A stretch of 64,000 nucleotides of DNA from Xanthomonas hyacinthi (GTDB lineage: Bacteria > Pseudomonadota > Gammaproteobacteria > Xanthomonadales > Xanthomonadaceae). A program made the position numbers and the translations under genes. Below, piece by piece: positions 36,721-50,487 of this stretch. The notes below the pieces were generated by a model that was given only the letters and a program-made list of their open reading frames with translations, was not told the DNA's origin and made no database searches. The DNA lies in contig NZ_CP043476.1 in NCBI RefSeq assembly GCF_009769165.1, positions 1,116,001 to 1,180,000 of the forward strand. Direction: 5' to 3'. Every line of letters begins with the position of its first letter. Within the stretch, counting starts at the first letter, position 1.

Positions 36721-37935
36721 TCACCCAATCGCATTGGTGAGGTCGTACAGGGGGACGAGGACGGAGATGATCACCAGGCCGACCACCGAGGCCAGGACCA
36801 GGGTGATCAGCGGCACCAGCGCGGCGAGCAGGCGGTCGATCGCCTGCGCGGTTTCCTGCTCGAAGGTGTCGGCGGTCTTCAGCAGCATCGTGTCCAATGC
36901 GCCGGATTCCTCGCCGACCTGGATCATCTGCAGCGCCAGGCGCGGGAAGCGCTTGCCCTTGGACAGCGACGCCGACAGGCCATAGCCGTTCTTGACGTCG
37001 TCGGCGGCGGCGCCGACGTCGGCGGTCAGCGCCAGGTTCGACAGCACGTTGCGCGAGATGCCCAGCGCGGACAGCAGCGGCACGCCGTTGCGCAGCAGGG
37101 TGCCCAGGGTGCGGGTCAGGCGTGCGGTTTCCAGCCGCGCGATCAGCACGCCGATGAAGCGCTGCTTGAGCAGCCAGGCGTCGAACGCGGCGCGGAACAC
37201 CGGATCGCGGCGCTTGCGGTCCACCGCCAGCAGCCCCAGCCCGGGCACCACCAGCAGCGCGATCCACCAGTCGCGCACGAACAGGCCCACGCCCAGCACC
37301 GCCTCGGTGAACCACGGCAGGGCCACGTCCAGGCTCTCGTACATCAGCGCGAACTGCGGCACCACGTAGCCGAGCAGGAACAGCAGCGCGCAGCCGACCA
37401 CGCTGACCAGGATCGCCGGATAGATCAGCGCGTTGATCACCCGCCCCTTCAGTTCGCGGCTGCGCTCCAGGTACTCGGCCAGGCGCTGCAGCGTGTCGTG
37501 CAGGCTGCCGCCGGCCTCGCCGGCGCGGACCATGTTGATGTACAGGCGCGAGAACAGGCCGTGCTGCCGCTCCAATGCGGCGGACAGCGGCGCGCCGCCG
37601 CGCACCGCGTCGCGGATGTCGCCGACGGTGCGCTTGGAGCGCTCGTCCTCGGGCAGTTCGAGCAGGATCGACAGCGCGCGGTCCAGCGGCTGGCCGGCGC
37701 CGAGCAGGGTCGCCAGCTGCTGGGTGAACTGCACCAGCGCCGCGCCGTCGAACGGCTTGGGCCGGAACAGGCCGCGCAGCGAGGTGCCGCCGCCCTGCGC
37801 CGCGAGCCTGGCCTGCATCGGCATATGCCCCTGCTCCTGCAGGCGCAGCACCACCTCGGCGTCGCTGGCGGCCTCCATCTGGCCCTCCAGGATCTCGCCG
37901 TGCGGATTGAGCGCTTTGTAGCGGTACAGGGGCAT
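36721..37935 (-). CDS. xpsF: Type II secretion inner-membrane platform protein XpsF (GspF)
   Basis: 404-residue polytopic platform protein. It begins MPLYRYKALNPHGEILEGQM, the conserved GspF start. Two homologous cytoplasmic repeats are visible (FTQQLATLLGAGQPLDRALS and LETARLTRTLGTLLRNGVPL). Three hydrophobic segments are present, including ALIYPAILVSVVGCALLFLL and the C-terminal LVPLITLVLASVVGLVIISV. It couples XpsE ATPase activity to pseudopilus growth. The start is 115 bases after the xpsE stop; this spacer contains a GGGAATG repeat array. Confidence 0.95.
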   Translation of the reverse strand: MPLYRYKALNPHGEILEGQMEAASDAEVVLRLQEQGHMPMQARLAAQGGGTSLRGLFRPKPFDGAALVQFTQQLATLLGAGQPLDRALSILLELPEDERSKRTVGDIRDAVRGGAPLSAALERQHGLFSRLYINMVRAGEAGGSLHDTLQRLAEYLERSRELKGRVINALIYPAILVSVVGCALLFLLGYVVPQFALMYESLDVALPWFTEAVLGVGLFVRDWWIALLVVPGLGLLAVDRKRRDPVFRAAFDAWLLKQRFIGVLIARLETARLTRTLGTLLRNGVPLLSALGISRNVLSNLALTADVGAAADDVKNGYGLSASLSKGKRFPRLALQMIQVGEESGALDTMLLKTADTFEQETAQAIDRLLAALVPLITLVLASVVGLVIISVLVPLYDLTNAIG

Positions 37936-37941
37936 TAGGGC

Positions 37942-37972
37942 TGGGAATGGGGAATGGGGAATGGGGAATCGG
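37942..37972. repeat. GGGAATG/C tandem array between xpsE and xpsF
   Basis: Four near-identical heptamer units GGGAATGG/GGGAATC are arrayed in tandem. The same array type occurs in inverted pairs elsewhere in the window; no inverted partner is seen here. Confidence 0.75.
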
Positions 37973-38050
37973 AAAGCAGGCTCCGCGCGTGCTGGCGCGA
38001 CCGTCGCAGAGCTATGGCGCCAGGCGCTTTCGCGCTGGGTGCCGCGCGCA

Positions 38051-39781
38051 TCAGCTTTCCTCCGCCACGCGCAGCACTTCCTCGATCGTGGTCTGGCCGC
38101 TGAGCGCCTTGCCCAGGCCGTCCTCGTACATCGTGCGCATGCCGGCCTCGCGCGCCAGCTGTTCGATCTCGCCCATGCCGGCGTGGCGCATCACCGCGCG
38201 GCGCAGCGCATCGTTCATCACCAGGAATTCCATGATCGTGGTGCGGCCGAGGTAGCCGGTCGGCGCGATCGCCGAGGGCCGCGGGCGGTACAGGCAGATC
38301 TCGCCCTCGGGCTGCAGCCGGCGCAGTTCGAACTTCTCGATCTCCTCCGGCGAGGCCGGATAGCGCTCGGCATGGGTCGGCTCCAGCCGCCGCACCAGGC
38401 GCTGCGCCAGGATGCCGTTGATGGTGGAGGTCAGCAGGTAGTCCTCCACGCCCATGTCGAGCAGGCGGGTGATGCCGCCGGCGGCGTTGTTGGTGTGCAG
38501 CGTGGACAGCACCAGGTGGCCGGTCAGCGCCGACTGGATCGCGATGCGCGCGGTTTCCAGGTCGCGCATTTCGCCGATCATGATGATGTCCGGGTCCTGG
38601 CGCACGATGCTGCGCAGCGCGTGCGAGAAATCCAGCCCGATCTGCGGCTTGGCCTGGATCTGGTTGATGCCCTCGATCTGGTATTCGACCGGATCCTCGA
38701 CGGTGATGATCTTGACGTCGGCGGTATTGAGCTGGCTCAGCGCGGTGTACAGCGTGGTGGTCTTGCCCGAGCCGGTGGGGCCGGTGACCAGCAGGATGCC
38801 GTGCGGCTGCTCCAGCACCTTGCGGAACTGCGGCAGGAACGCGTCGGTGAAGCCGAGCCGGTGGAAGTCGAACACCACCGTCTCGCGGTCGAGCAGGCGC
38901 ATCACCACGCTCTCGCCGTGCGCGGTGGGCACGGTGCTCACGCGCAGGTCCAGTTCCTTGCCCTGCACGCGCAGCATGATGCGCCCGTCCTGCGGCAGGC
39001 GGCGCTCGGCGATGTTGAGCTTGGCCATGATCTTGACCCGGCTGATCACCGCCGCGGTCAGGTTGACCGGCGGGCTTTCGCCGTCGATCAGCACGCCATC
39101 GACCCGGTAGCGCACCTTCAGCCGGTTCTCGAACGGCTCGATGTGGATGTCCGAGGCGCGCAGTTCCACCGCGCGCTGGATCACCAGGTTCACCAGCCGG
39201 ATCACCGGCGCTTCCGAGGCCAGGTCGCGCAGGTGCTCGATGTCGTCGGCGGCCGTGCTGTCGCCGTCGGCGGTTTCCACGATCGCGCCCATCGCGCTGC
39301 GGCCCTGGCCGAACCAGCGCTCGATCAGGTCGTCGATCTCCGAGCGCAGGCCGACCCGCGGCAGCACCCGGAAACCGGTGGCCAGGCGCACCGCGTCGGC
39401 GGCATAGGCCTCGTGCGGATCGGACATCCACAGTTCCAGCGCGCCGTCGCGCTCGCCCAGTGGGCACACGTGGAACTGCTTGAGGAAACGCAGCGACAGC
39501 GGCTGCGCCTCGGGCAGGTTCTCCGGCGCGGCGGCCGGCAATTGCTTGGCATCGAGCAGCGGCAGGCCCAGCACTTCGGCGCTGACCTCGGCATGGTCGC
39601 GTTCGGAGACCAGCCCCAGCCGCGCCAGCAGCGACAGCAGGCCGCCGCCGGATTCGCGCTGCAGCTGGCGTGCGCGCAGCAGGTCGCCCTCCTTGAGCCG
39701 GCCCTTGGCCAGCAACGCATCGACGATGCGCGCCTCGGGCGTATCGACAGCGGCAGCAGTGTCCTTCACAAGCGCGTTCAC
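38051..39781 (-). CDS. xpsE: Type II secretion ATPase XpsE (GspE)
   Basis: Hexameric ATPase powering pseudopilus assembly. In the 576-residue protein the N-terminal XpsL-binding domain covers about 1-150. Walker A GPTGSGKT is at 334-341, the Asp box around ITVEDPVEYQIEG (359-371), Walker B-type DPDIIMIGEMRD at 396-407, and the His box at HLVLSTLHTNNA. The tetracysteine zinc motif found in many GspE proteins is absent, which is a known feature of XpsE rather than damage. The GTG at 39781 has a strong GGAGGG six bases upstream. First gene of the xps cluster. Confidence 0.96.
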   Translation of the reverse strand: MNALVKDTAAAVDTPEARIVDALLAKGRLKEGDLLRARQLQRESGGGLLSLLARLGLVSERDHAEVSAEVLGLPLLDAKQLPAAAPENLPEAQPLSLRFLKQFHVCPLGERDGALELWMSDPHEAYAADAVRLATGFRVLPRVGLRSEIDDLIERWFGQGRSAMGAIVETADGDSTAADDIEHLRDLASEAPVIRLVNLVIQRAVELRASDIHIEPFENRLKVRYRVDGVLIDGESPPVNLTAAVISRVKIMAKLNIAERRLPQDGRIMLRVQGKELDLRVSTVPTAHGESVVMRLLDRETVVFDFHRLGFTDAFLPQFRKVLEQPHGILLVTGPTGSGKTTTLYTALSQLNTADVKIITVEDPVEYQIEGINQIQAKPQIGLDFSHALRSIVRQDPDIIMIGEMRDLETARIAIQSALTGHLVLSTLHTNNAAGGITRLLDMGVEDYLLTSTINGILAQRLVRRLEPTHAERYPASPEEIEKFELRRLQPEGEICLYRPRPSAIAPTGYLGRTTIMEFLVMNDALRRAVMRHAGMGEIEQLAREAGMRTMYEDGLGKALSGQTTIEEVLRVAEES

Positions 39782-40061
39782 ACAATCCCTCCAGAGCGTG
39801 CGGCGACTTTAGCAGTTCGGCGCGACCTGCCGCCCGCCCGCGCCGCACCGGGCGGCGCGACTGTCTACGACGGCCAGCGCTGCGCGCGTCATTGGCATGA
39901 CACACGCGGCGCGGCGCATCGCGCACTGCGGCGCCGTGTGCATGGCGAGCGCGCCAGCGGCGCTGCAGCGCACAAGCGCAACCGACGGCGGCGCACGCTG
40001 GCGCGCCGGCCGCCATGCCGGCAGCGGCAGCGCCTGGCGCGCTCACGGCTTTTCCAGTGCC

Positions 40062-40103
40062 GGAACCCAGGAAACCCGGCCGAAGCCGGGTTTCCTGGGT
40101 TCC
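40062..40103 (-). terminator. 19-bp perfect hairpin with UUCG loop downstream of the subtilase
   Basis: GGAACCCAGGAAACCCGGC (40062-40080) and its exact complement (40085-40103) surround CGAA, which reads as TTCG on the minus strand. This gives the very stable C(UUCG)G tetraloop in a transcript from the protease gene. There is no clear U-tract, so it may stop transcription or protect the 3' end. The rest of the gap 39782-40137 shows no gene. Confidence 0.7.
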
Positions 40104-40137
40104 TCCGGCGCCGTTGCCGGCACCGTCCAGCGCACGC

Positions 40138-42029
40138 TTACTGGCGCGCGACCAGGCTGACGCCGCTGTAGCTCGACGCGCCGACCAGCTTGACGTAGTA
40201 GATGCCGGCCCGCGGCGCGGTGAAGCGCACCGCCTCGTTGTTGCCCGGACGGGCCGACCTGGCGTCGTAGCTGGTGCTGCTGGGTTCCTTGTCGAAGCTC
40301 ACGTACAACGACACGTTGCCGCTGCCGCCGTAGCTGAGGAAGCTCAGCACCGCGCCGGCCTTGGCCTCGAAGCTGTACAGCGCCTCGTTGCCGGCCGCAC
40401 CGGTCAGGCCGGCCACCGCCACCTTGTTGGTCAGCGCGGTCGCCGGCGGCGCGCACTCTTCGGTCTGCGGATCGCACGGCACTTGCAGCGCCTTGTCCAG
40501 CGCCGCCTTGGCATCGACGATGCCGCTGCCGATCGGGGTGCTGGTCGGGATCGACACCGGGAACGGACGCGCGGTCTGCTTGAGCAGGGTTTCCAGCGCC
40601 GCGGGGGTCAGCGGCGCGTTGCCGGCGGCAATCACCGCGCTCTGCACCAGGGCCGCCACTGCCGCCACGTGCGGCGAGGCCATCGAGGTGCCGCCCATGC
40701 CCATGTAGGTATAGCTGCCCGAGGTCGGCGTGGTCGCGCCGGTATAGCCGTTCTGCCAGACGTAGCCGCCCGGGTTGCCGTCGACGCTGCCGCCGCCGCC
40801 CGGAGCGGACAGGTCCACCGCCGCGCCATAGTTGGAGTAGTAGGCGATGCCGCCGGTGATGCGCGTCGCGCCGACCGCGATCACGTTGGCGCAGCTGGAC
40901 GGACGGAAGTTGGCCGCGTTGCCGGCGCTGTTGCCGGCCGCCACCACCACGCTGGTGCCGCGCGCGACCGCGCCGTTGATCGCGTCCTGGTACCGCGTGT
41001 CGCAGGTCCCGCTGCCGCCCAGGCTCATGTTGATGACCTCGGCCGGATTGGCGTTGGCCGGCACGCCGGCGACGGTGCCGCCGGAGGCCCAGGTGATCGC
41101 ATCGGCGATGTCGGACAGGTAGCCGCCGCACTTGCCGAGCACGCGCACCGGCAGCACCGTGGCGTTCGGCGCGACGCCGGCCATGCCGACGCCGTTGTTG
41201 GTGGCCTCGGCGACGGTGCCGGCGACATGGCTGCCATGCCAGGAACTCTCCTCGGCCAGCGACCCCGCATAGCATTCGTTGTCGTTCTCGACCCAGTCGC
41301 CGTAGTCCAGCGCGCCGGGCACGCGCGCGTCGCTCGCACGCCGCGAGGTCTCCGCATCGGAGATGAAGTCGTAGCCCTGCAGCAGGTTCACCGCCACGTC
41401 CGGATGGTTCGGCAGGATGCCGGTATCCAGCACCGCCACGACCACGCCGTCGCCCTTGGACAGGTCCCACGCGGCCGGCGCGTTGATGCCGCCGGTGGCG
41501 CTGCTCAGGTGCCACTGGTACTGCGCGTACAGCGGGTCGTTGGGCACCAGCTGCGGCTGCTCCAGCACCGCCTTGGGCAGCTCGGCGCGCTGCAGCTTGA
41601 CGTCCACCTGCGCGTATTCGACCGCCGGGTCGGCGGCGATTTCCACCACCACCTTGTCCACGTCGGCCTTGCTCAGCTTGCCCGACAGGCGGATCAGGTC
41701 GGCGCCCACGCCCAGGCTGCGCACGTATTCGGCACGTGCGCTGGCGGCCGCGGCGCGCGCGATCGGGTTGCCCCCCCGAGGCTGGCGCGGGTCACTGCCG
41801 ATTGCACCGCCGACAGCTTGGCCGAGCGGTCGCTGGCTGCAGGAGTGCCGGGGTTGTAGCGCACCACGATGCGGCTGGAAGTCTGCGCGTTGGCCGGTGC
41901 GGCCTTGACCGGCTACTCGACCGGCAGCGGCGACGCGGCACCGGCCGCGAACGCGCTTGGCCCCCTCAGCGACATCATCAGCATGGCGGCGGCGATGGCA
42001 TCGATACGAAGATTTTGCTTGTCGATCAC
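40138..42029 (-). pseudogene. Disrupted extracellular subtilisin-like serine protease (S8 family)
   Basis: The 3' part (from about 41724) is an intact catalytic domain. It contains VAVLDTGILPNHPDV (Asp), SSWHGSHVAGTV (His), VVVAAGNSAGN (oxyanion Asn) and GTSMASPHVAAV (Ser), plus a C-terminal PPC-like domain ending SGVSLVARQ. The 5' part starts at GTG 42029 behind GAGGA and encodes a signal peptide (AIAAAMLMMSLRGPSAFAAG). It is closed by an in-frame TAG at 41913-41915. The propeptide then continues in that frame (QTSSRIVVRYNPGTP) until a run of seven G at 41771-41777. One more G there would restore the frame into ARAEYVRSLGVGADLIRLSG. Two lesions make a pseudogene likely, but a sequencing error in the G run is possible. 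It would be a natural Xps substrate. Confidence 0.75.
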
Positions 42030-42570
42030 GTTGACGTCCTCTTCAAAGTTTTCGTGGATCAGGCGACAGTTGCGGCCGTAAAAAAGCTCCTTTTTCCCGA
42101 ATCCGTTGGCCGGCCCAGCCAAGGTCCTTCGGTCTGCCCCCTCAGGCCATTGCATGGGCGGACGGCGGCACGCGCCGCCGTCCGCGATGGCTCACCAGCC
42201 GAAGCCGGGGCTATCGATCGCCTGCCGACTACGAGAAAGCCACCACCTGAAATCCCCTATCTCCGTGTCCACCAAAACTTGACCACGACAGAGCAGCCGC
42301 GCCGCGCTTTAGCCCCTCTCCCATCGGGAGAGGGGTTGGGGTGAGGGTGCGGCGCGAAGCGGCTCGCGGATTTGAGCGCATCGATGCCGCTGCGGCTCCC
42401 GGCTCGCTCCGTCGCGACTGAAGTCGCCCACAAGGGCACGGATCAGGGCGTCGGCCCGACGCGGCGCGCAGGGCGCGCACCGCAGCGGACCTTATGCCGG
42501 GTCGGCGCTGGGCGTGCTCGCTTGCAGCATGCAGCCACGCCCGCCAGCGGCGGACGCGTCATGCGGGCGC
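42030..42570. other. Gene-free stretch between purL and the protease pseudogene
   Basis: 541 bases without a supportable gene. It holds the protease promoter region, a perfect 10-bp hairpin CCCCTCTCCC-ATC-GGGAGAGGGG (42313-42335) followed by TTGGGGTGAGGG (a widespread proteobacterial repeat), and a half copy of the TCGCGACTGAAGTCGC repeat at 42411-42433. Confidence 0.6.
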
Positions 42571-46623
<4,053 letters not shown>

Positions 46624-46667
46624 GTCCGGGGAACCGTGTGAGGTAACGGGCTGCGTAGTGTAGCCGG

Positions 46668-46833
46668 GACTCGGTACCGGGGACTCGGGACTCGCAAAAG
46701 CAGTTTCCGGCGACCGGAAAAATTCCAATCCGATCAGTAACTAACGCCCGCAAGACGGACCGTCTCCGTCAGCGGATCACCTGCCCGGGACGCGCTTTTC
46801 CGAGTCCCGATTCCCTATTCCCCATTCCCGGCC
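46668..46833. repeat. Composite GGGACTC/GGGAATC inverted repeat upstream of purL
   Basis: Arrays GGGACTCGGTACCGGGGACT (46668 on) and CGAGTCCCGATTCCCTATTC (to 46833) form an inverted pair. Between them is a perfect palindrome TTTCCGG-CGA-CCGGAAA (46704-46720), which is a possible regulatory site in the purL leader. Confidence 0.65.
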
Positions 46834-46835
46834 TT

Positions 46836-47642
46836 TCAGCGACCACCGCCCGCCCGACCCGCCTCGGCCGCACGCTTGTCCAGCGCCTCGCGCAGCTGCG
46901 CCGGCGGCAGGTAGCCGCCGAGCTGGGTGCCGTCCGCGGCGAAGATCGCCGGGGTGCCGTTGACGCCCAGGCGCTGGCCCAGGGTGTACTGCATGGTCAC
47001 CGGGTTCTTGCAGCTGGCCGCGCCCGGCACCTTGCCGCTGGCCTTGGCCTCGGTCAGCGCCTTCTTCTTGTCGGCCGCGCACCACACCGCGACCATGTCC
47101 TTGTAGTCCTGGCTGCCCAGGCCCATGCGCGGGAACGCCAGGTACTCCACCGCGATGCCCTGCTTGTTGAGCTCGGCGATCTCGCTGTGCAGCTTGCGGC
47201 AGTAGCCGCATTCGATGTCGGTGAACACGCTGATGGTGTACTTCGGGTTGGCCGGGGCGAACACGATGCGCTCGGTGCGCGGCGCCGACTCGAGCAGCTT
47301 GCGGCGGTAGCTCAGCAGGCCCTCGCTGGAGGCGAACTGCCTTTCCTGGATGTCGAACGGCTGCGCCTGGAACAGGTAGCGGCCGTCGTCGGACACGTAC
47401 AGCACCTGCCCGCCGACCACCACTTCGCGGAAGCCCGGGAACGGCGCGGCGCCGATGAAGTCGGGCTTGAAGTTCGGATCCAGCTGCAGCAGCGCCGCAC
47501 GCACGCGCTGCTCGCCCGGGGCACCGGCAGGCGCGGCGGCCGGCTTGGCCGGGGCGGCGGCGGCGCCGGTGGGCGAAGCCGGCTGCGCGCAGGCGGAAAG
47601 GGACGTGGCGCCCAGCAGCGCAAAAAGAGCAAGACGGAGCAT
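46836..47642 (-). CDS. dsbC: Thiol:disulfide interchange protein (DsbC/DsbG family)
   Basis: Periplasmic disulfide isomerase, 268 residues. The leader LALFALLGATSLSACAQP could be a lipoprotein signal with Cys18. An Ala/Pro linker precedes the dimerisation domain, then a thioredoxin fold. The active site is TDIECGYCRKLH (CGYC, about 145-148) and the cis-Pro loop is LGVNGTPAIFAADG. DsbC works with DsbD to shuffle wrongly formed disulfides, useful for secreted enzymes such as pectate lyase. It follows xerD on the same strand, an arrangement widespread in proteobacteria. The lipid anchor is an inference. Confidence 0.92.
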   Translation of the reverse strand: MLRLALFALLGATSLSACAQPASPTGAAAAPAKPAAAPAGAPGEQRVRAALLQLDPNFKPDFIGAAPFPGFREVVVGGQVLYVSDDGRYLFQAQPFDIQERQFASSEGLLSYRRKLLESAPRTERIVFAPANPKYTISVFTDIECGYCRKLHSEIAELNKQGIAVEYLAFPRMGLGSQDYKDMVAVWCAADKKKALTEAKASGKVPGAASCKNPVTMQYTLGQRLGVNGTPAIFAADGTQLGGYLPPAQLREALDKRAAEAGRAGGGR

Positions 47643-47751
47643 TGGCTATCCATGAGGGCTGCGAACCGGCTGGATTGTCGCATACCCCCTGCTCCGCTCC
47701 ATGTAGACAGGCTGAGCGGGCTGCTGCCGGCGCGCGCGCCGGCCGCGCGCC

Positions 47752-48726
47752 TCAGCCGCGCGGATGGTGCTTGCTGTGCAGCTTCTGCAGGTGCTCGCGC
47801 GCCACCAGGGTGTAGATCTGGGTGGTGGACAGCGAGCTGTGGCCGAGCAGCATCTGCAGCGCGCGCAGGTCGGCGCCGCGGTTGAGCAGGTGGGTGGCGA
47901 AGCTGTGGCGCAGGCCGTGCGGGCTGACCGAGGCCGGGTCGATGCCGGCCAGCGCCGCATAGCGCTTGACCAGGCCCCAGAACTGCTGCCGGCTCAGCGG
48001 GTGCCGCGCCGCATCGATGAACATCGGCACGGTGCCGTCGCTGGCCGGCACCGCCTGCCCCGCCGCCAGCGCCGGCCGCGCCGTGTCCAGGTAGCGCTGC
48101 AGCCAGTGCTGCGATTCCTCGCCCAGCGGCACCAGGCGCTCCTTGCTGCCCTTGCCGGTGACCCGCAGCACGCCCTGGCGCAGGTTCACCGCGTTCGCCG
48201 GCAGGTTCACCAGTTCGCTGACGCGCAGCCCGGCGGCGTACATCAGCTCGAGCATGGCGCGGTCGCGCAGGCCGGTGGGAGCGGTGTCGTCCGGCGTCGC
48301 CAGCAGTGCGTCGATCTGGCTCTCGGCCAGCGCCTTGGGCAGGGAACGCGGCAGCTTCGGCGGGTCCAGCAGCGCGGTCGGGTCGTCGCTGCGCTCGCCA
48401 CGGCGCAGGCGCAAGGCGAAGAACGCGCGCAGCGACGACAGCCAGCGCGCGTTGCTGCGCTGCGAATAGCCCAGCCGGGTGCGCCAGGCCAGGTAGTCGA
48501 ACAGGGCCTGGCGATCGGCCCCGGGCAGGCCGCCGCCGGCACCGTCGCGCCAGCGCGCGAAGCCTTCCAGGTCGCGCCGGTAGCTGTCGAGGCTTTGCCG
48601 CGCCAGGCCCTGCTCGGCCCAGGCCGTGTCCAGGAACTGCTGGATCGCGGCGGCATCGGCATCGCGCAGCGGGGCGAGCCGTTGCGCCTGCTGGCGGCGT
48701 TCGGCGGGGGTGCGGAGGTCGGGCAT
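47752..48726 (-). CDS. xerD: Tyrosine recombinase XerD
   Basis: Site-specific recombinase that resolves chromosome dimers at dif together with XerC. 324 residues. The N-terminal core-binding domain has [20 protein letters not shown]. The catalytic domain carries the conserved Arg in [12 protein letters not shown], the Lys in [27 protein letters not shown] (His and Arg), [14 protein letters not shown] with the second His, and the Tyr nucleophile. XerD rather than XerC is suggested by the dsbC neighbour and by overall sequence style. It starts about 25 residues before the recombinase domain, with [14 protein letters not shown]. Confidence 0.93.
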   Translation of the reverse strand: MPDLRTPAERRQQAQRLAPLRDADAAAIQQFLDTAWAEQGLARQSLDSYRRDLEGFARWRDGAGGGLPGADRQALFDYLAWRTRLGYSQRSNARWLSSLRAFFALRLRRGERSDDPTALLDPPKLPRSLPKALAESQIDALLATPDDTAPTGLRDRAMLELMYAAGLRVSELVNLPANAVNLRQGVLRVTGKGSKERLVPLGEESQHWLQRYLDTARPALAAGQAVPASDGTVPMFIDAARHPLSRQQFWGLVKRYAALAGIDPASVSPHGLRHSFATHLLNRGADLRALQMLLGHSSLSTTQIYTLVAREHLQKLHSKHHPRG

Positions 48727-48884
48727 GGGGGAAGCTTACGGGACTCGGGACTCGGGATGGCCAGCCTGCGGCCGCCGAAGAGCGCGCGGGATTCGGCAAA
48801 AGCCTGGCCTTTGCGCGCTGCGGCGCAAGACGACCGCGGCGCAGGTCGGTGACGCGCCGGTGGCGCTGCCGCTAAGCTGTGGCG

Positions 48885-49361
48885 ATGACCGCCGCGTCCA
48901 CCGCCACCGCTTCCCGCCCGCGCGCACTGCTGCCGTGGCGGCTGCTGGCGCTGTTCTACGATGCCTGGCCGGTGCTGGCGCTGTGGTTCGCGATCTCCGC
49001 GCTGTTCACCCTGGGCTACACCCTCGAAGGCCACGCGCCGCGCGAGAACATCGCTCCGTTCAGCGCCTTGCAATGGCTGTTGTGGCTGTGCTGCTGGCTG
49101 GCCGCCGGACTGTACGCCACGCTGAGCTGGCGCCGCGGCGGCCAGACCCTGGGCATGCGCCCGTGGCGGCTGCGCCTGCACGGCGCCGATGGCGGCACGC
49201 CGAGTTGGGGCGCGCTGTGGCGGCGCTACCTGGTCGGCACGCTGTCGCTGCTGCTGGGCGGACTGGGGTTCTGGTGGGCGCTGTTCGATCGCGAACGGTT
49301 GACGTGGCACGACCGCGCCAGCGGCACTCGGTTGGTTCGACTTCCGAAGCACAAGCCCTGA
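48885..49361 (+). CDS. RDD-family inner-membrane protein
   Basis: 158 residues. Three hydrophobic segments (LALFYDAWPVLALWFAISAL, LLWLCCWLAAGLYATL, GTLSLLLGGLGFWWALF) carry the RDD-domain signature, with an Arg-rich start before the first helix and Asp in LFYDAWP. TLGMRPWRLRLHGADGG is the usual second RDD motif. Function is unknown; some family members have been linked to ion homeostasis. The ATG at 48885 is chosen over a GTG two codons upstream. It runs toward lptG with only 19 bases between the two stops, so no terminator fits there. Confidence 0.85.
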   Translation: MTAASTATASRPRALLPWRLLALFYDAWPVLALWFAISALFTLGYTLEGHAPRENIAPFSALQWLLWLCCWLAAGLYATLSWRRGGQTLGMRPWRLRLHGADGGTPSWGALWRRYLVGTLSLLLGGLGFWWALFDRERLTWHDRASGTRLVRLPKHKP

Positions 49362-49380
49362 CCACTCCCCATCGGCGCGC

Positions 49381-50487
49381 TCAACTGCTGCGTTTGCGGA
49401 ACAGCAGCCACGACACGGTCAGCATCACCAGCGGCGGCAGGGCGTAGGCGATGCGGTAGTCGAACTTGAGCGCGCCGGCCATGCGTCCGAAGAACAGCTG
49501 CAGCAGCCAGAACACCAGCGCGAACAGGATGCCCAGGAACAGGCGCTTGCCCATGCCGCCGCTGCGCAGCGCGCCGAACGCGAACGGAATGGCGGCGAAG
49601 CACAGCGCCAGCACGTTGACCGGATAGAACCAGCGGCTCCAGTACTGGTCCTCGTAGTCGCGCGCGTCCAGGCCGTTGCGGCGCCGGTACTCGATGCTGG
49701 TGTGCAGATCGTGCGCGGACAGGTTGCGCGGCTTGGCCAGGCCCGAGGCCAGCGCGGCGGCGTCCAGCCGCGAGGCCCATGGCAGGCTGTCGAAGGTCTC
49801 GCGCTGCACCGCGCGCTCGGCGAAGCTGTCGCGGTACACCTGTTTCAGCGTCCAGCTGCTGTTGCGGTGCTCGGCGGTGGTGGCGTGGGTCAGCGAGGCC
49901 AGGCGGCCGTCCTGGTCCAGCGTGTACAGGCGCACGTCGCGCAACTCCAGCCAGGTGCCGCCGTTGCCTTCCAGGTGTTCCTCGCCGGCCTGCGCGTTGA
50001 GGAAGGTGTCGCCCTCGCGCGCCCACACCCCGGAATAGCGGGCCATGCTCATGTTGCCGTTGTACTTGGCGTTGGCCTTGATCGTGTCGGCCTGGTTCTG
50101 CGCCCACGGCGCCAGGGTCTCGCCGCTGAACACCATCGCCACGGTCAGCAGCAACATCGTCGCCGCCGCGGCCACGCTCAGCCGCGGCCGCGACAGGCCC
50201 AGCGCGCGCAGCGCGGTCAGTTCGGAGGTCGCCGCCAGCTGCCCCAGGCCCATCAGCACGCCGATCACGGCGCCGGTCGGGAACAGGGTGTAGGCGCGCC
50301 GCGGCACGGTGTAGGCGACAAACGCCACGGCGTGGCCGAGGCTGTAGCTGCCCTTGCCGATGTCCTTGAATTCGTTGGACAAGGCCATGATCACGTCGAG
50401 CCCGAGCAGGACCGCCCAGGTCAGCAGGACGGTGCCGAGCACGGCGCGGCCGACGTAGACGTCGTGCAGGTGCGGACGCAGCCTCAT
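49381..50487 (-). CDS. lptG: LPS export ABC transporter permease LptG
   Basis: 368-residue inner-membrane permease of the LptB2FG complex that extracts LPS from the inner membrane. Pattern: two to three helices at the N-terminus (LGTVLLTWAVLLGLDVIMAL), the coupling-helix segment ATSELTALRALGLSRPRLSV, a periplasmic jellyroll domain (about 130-260), and three C-terminal helices ending LVMLTVSWLLFRKRSS. The start at 50487 overlaps the lptF stop (ATGA), as in most proteobacteria. Essential gene. Confidence 0.95.
   Translation of the reverse strand: MRLRPHLHDVYVGRAVLGTVLLTWAVLLGLDVIMALSNEFKDIGKGSYSLGHAVAFVAYTVPRRAYTLFPTGAVIGVLMGLGQLAATSELTALRALGLSRPRLSVAAAATMLLLTVAMVFSGETLAPWAQNQADTIKANAKYNGNMSMARYSGVWAREGDTFLNAQAGEEHLEGNGGTWLELRDVRLYTLDQDGRLASLTHATTAEHRNSSWTLKQVYRDSFAERAVQRETFDSLPWASRLDAAALASGLAKPRNLSAHDLHTSIEYRRRNGLDARDYEDQYWSRWFYPVNVLALCFAAIPFAFGALRSGGMGKRLFLGILFALVFWLLQLFFGRMAGALKFDYRIAYALPPLVMLTVSWLLFRKRSS

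Noticed and set aside
38051..39781. Missing tetracysteine zinc motif in XpsE as a sign of damage
   Set aside because: XpsE proteins as a group lack it; all ATPase motifs are intact.
39897..40160. Small plus-strand open frame after xpsE
   Set aside because: It runs through the UUCG hairpin, has no ribosome binding site and no similarity to a known protein style.
47752..48726. Phage or integrative-element integrase
   Set aside because: The protein is the housekeeping XerD by sequence style, size and its dsbC neighbour; no element borders were seen.
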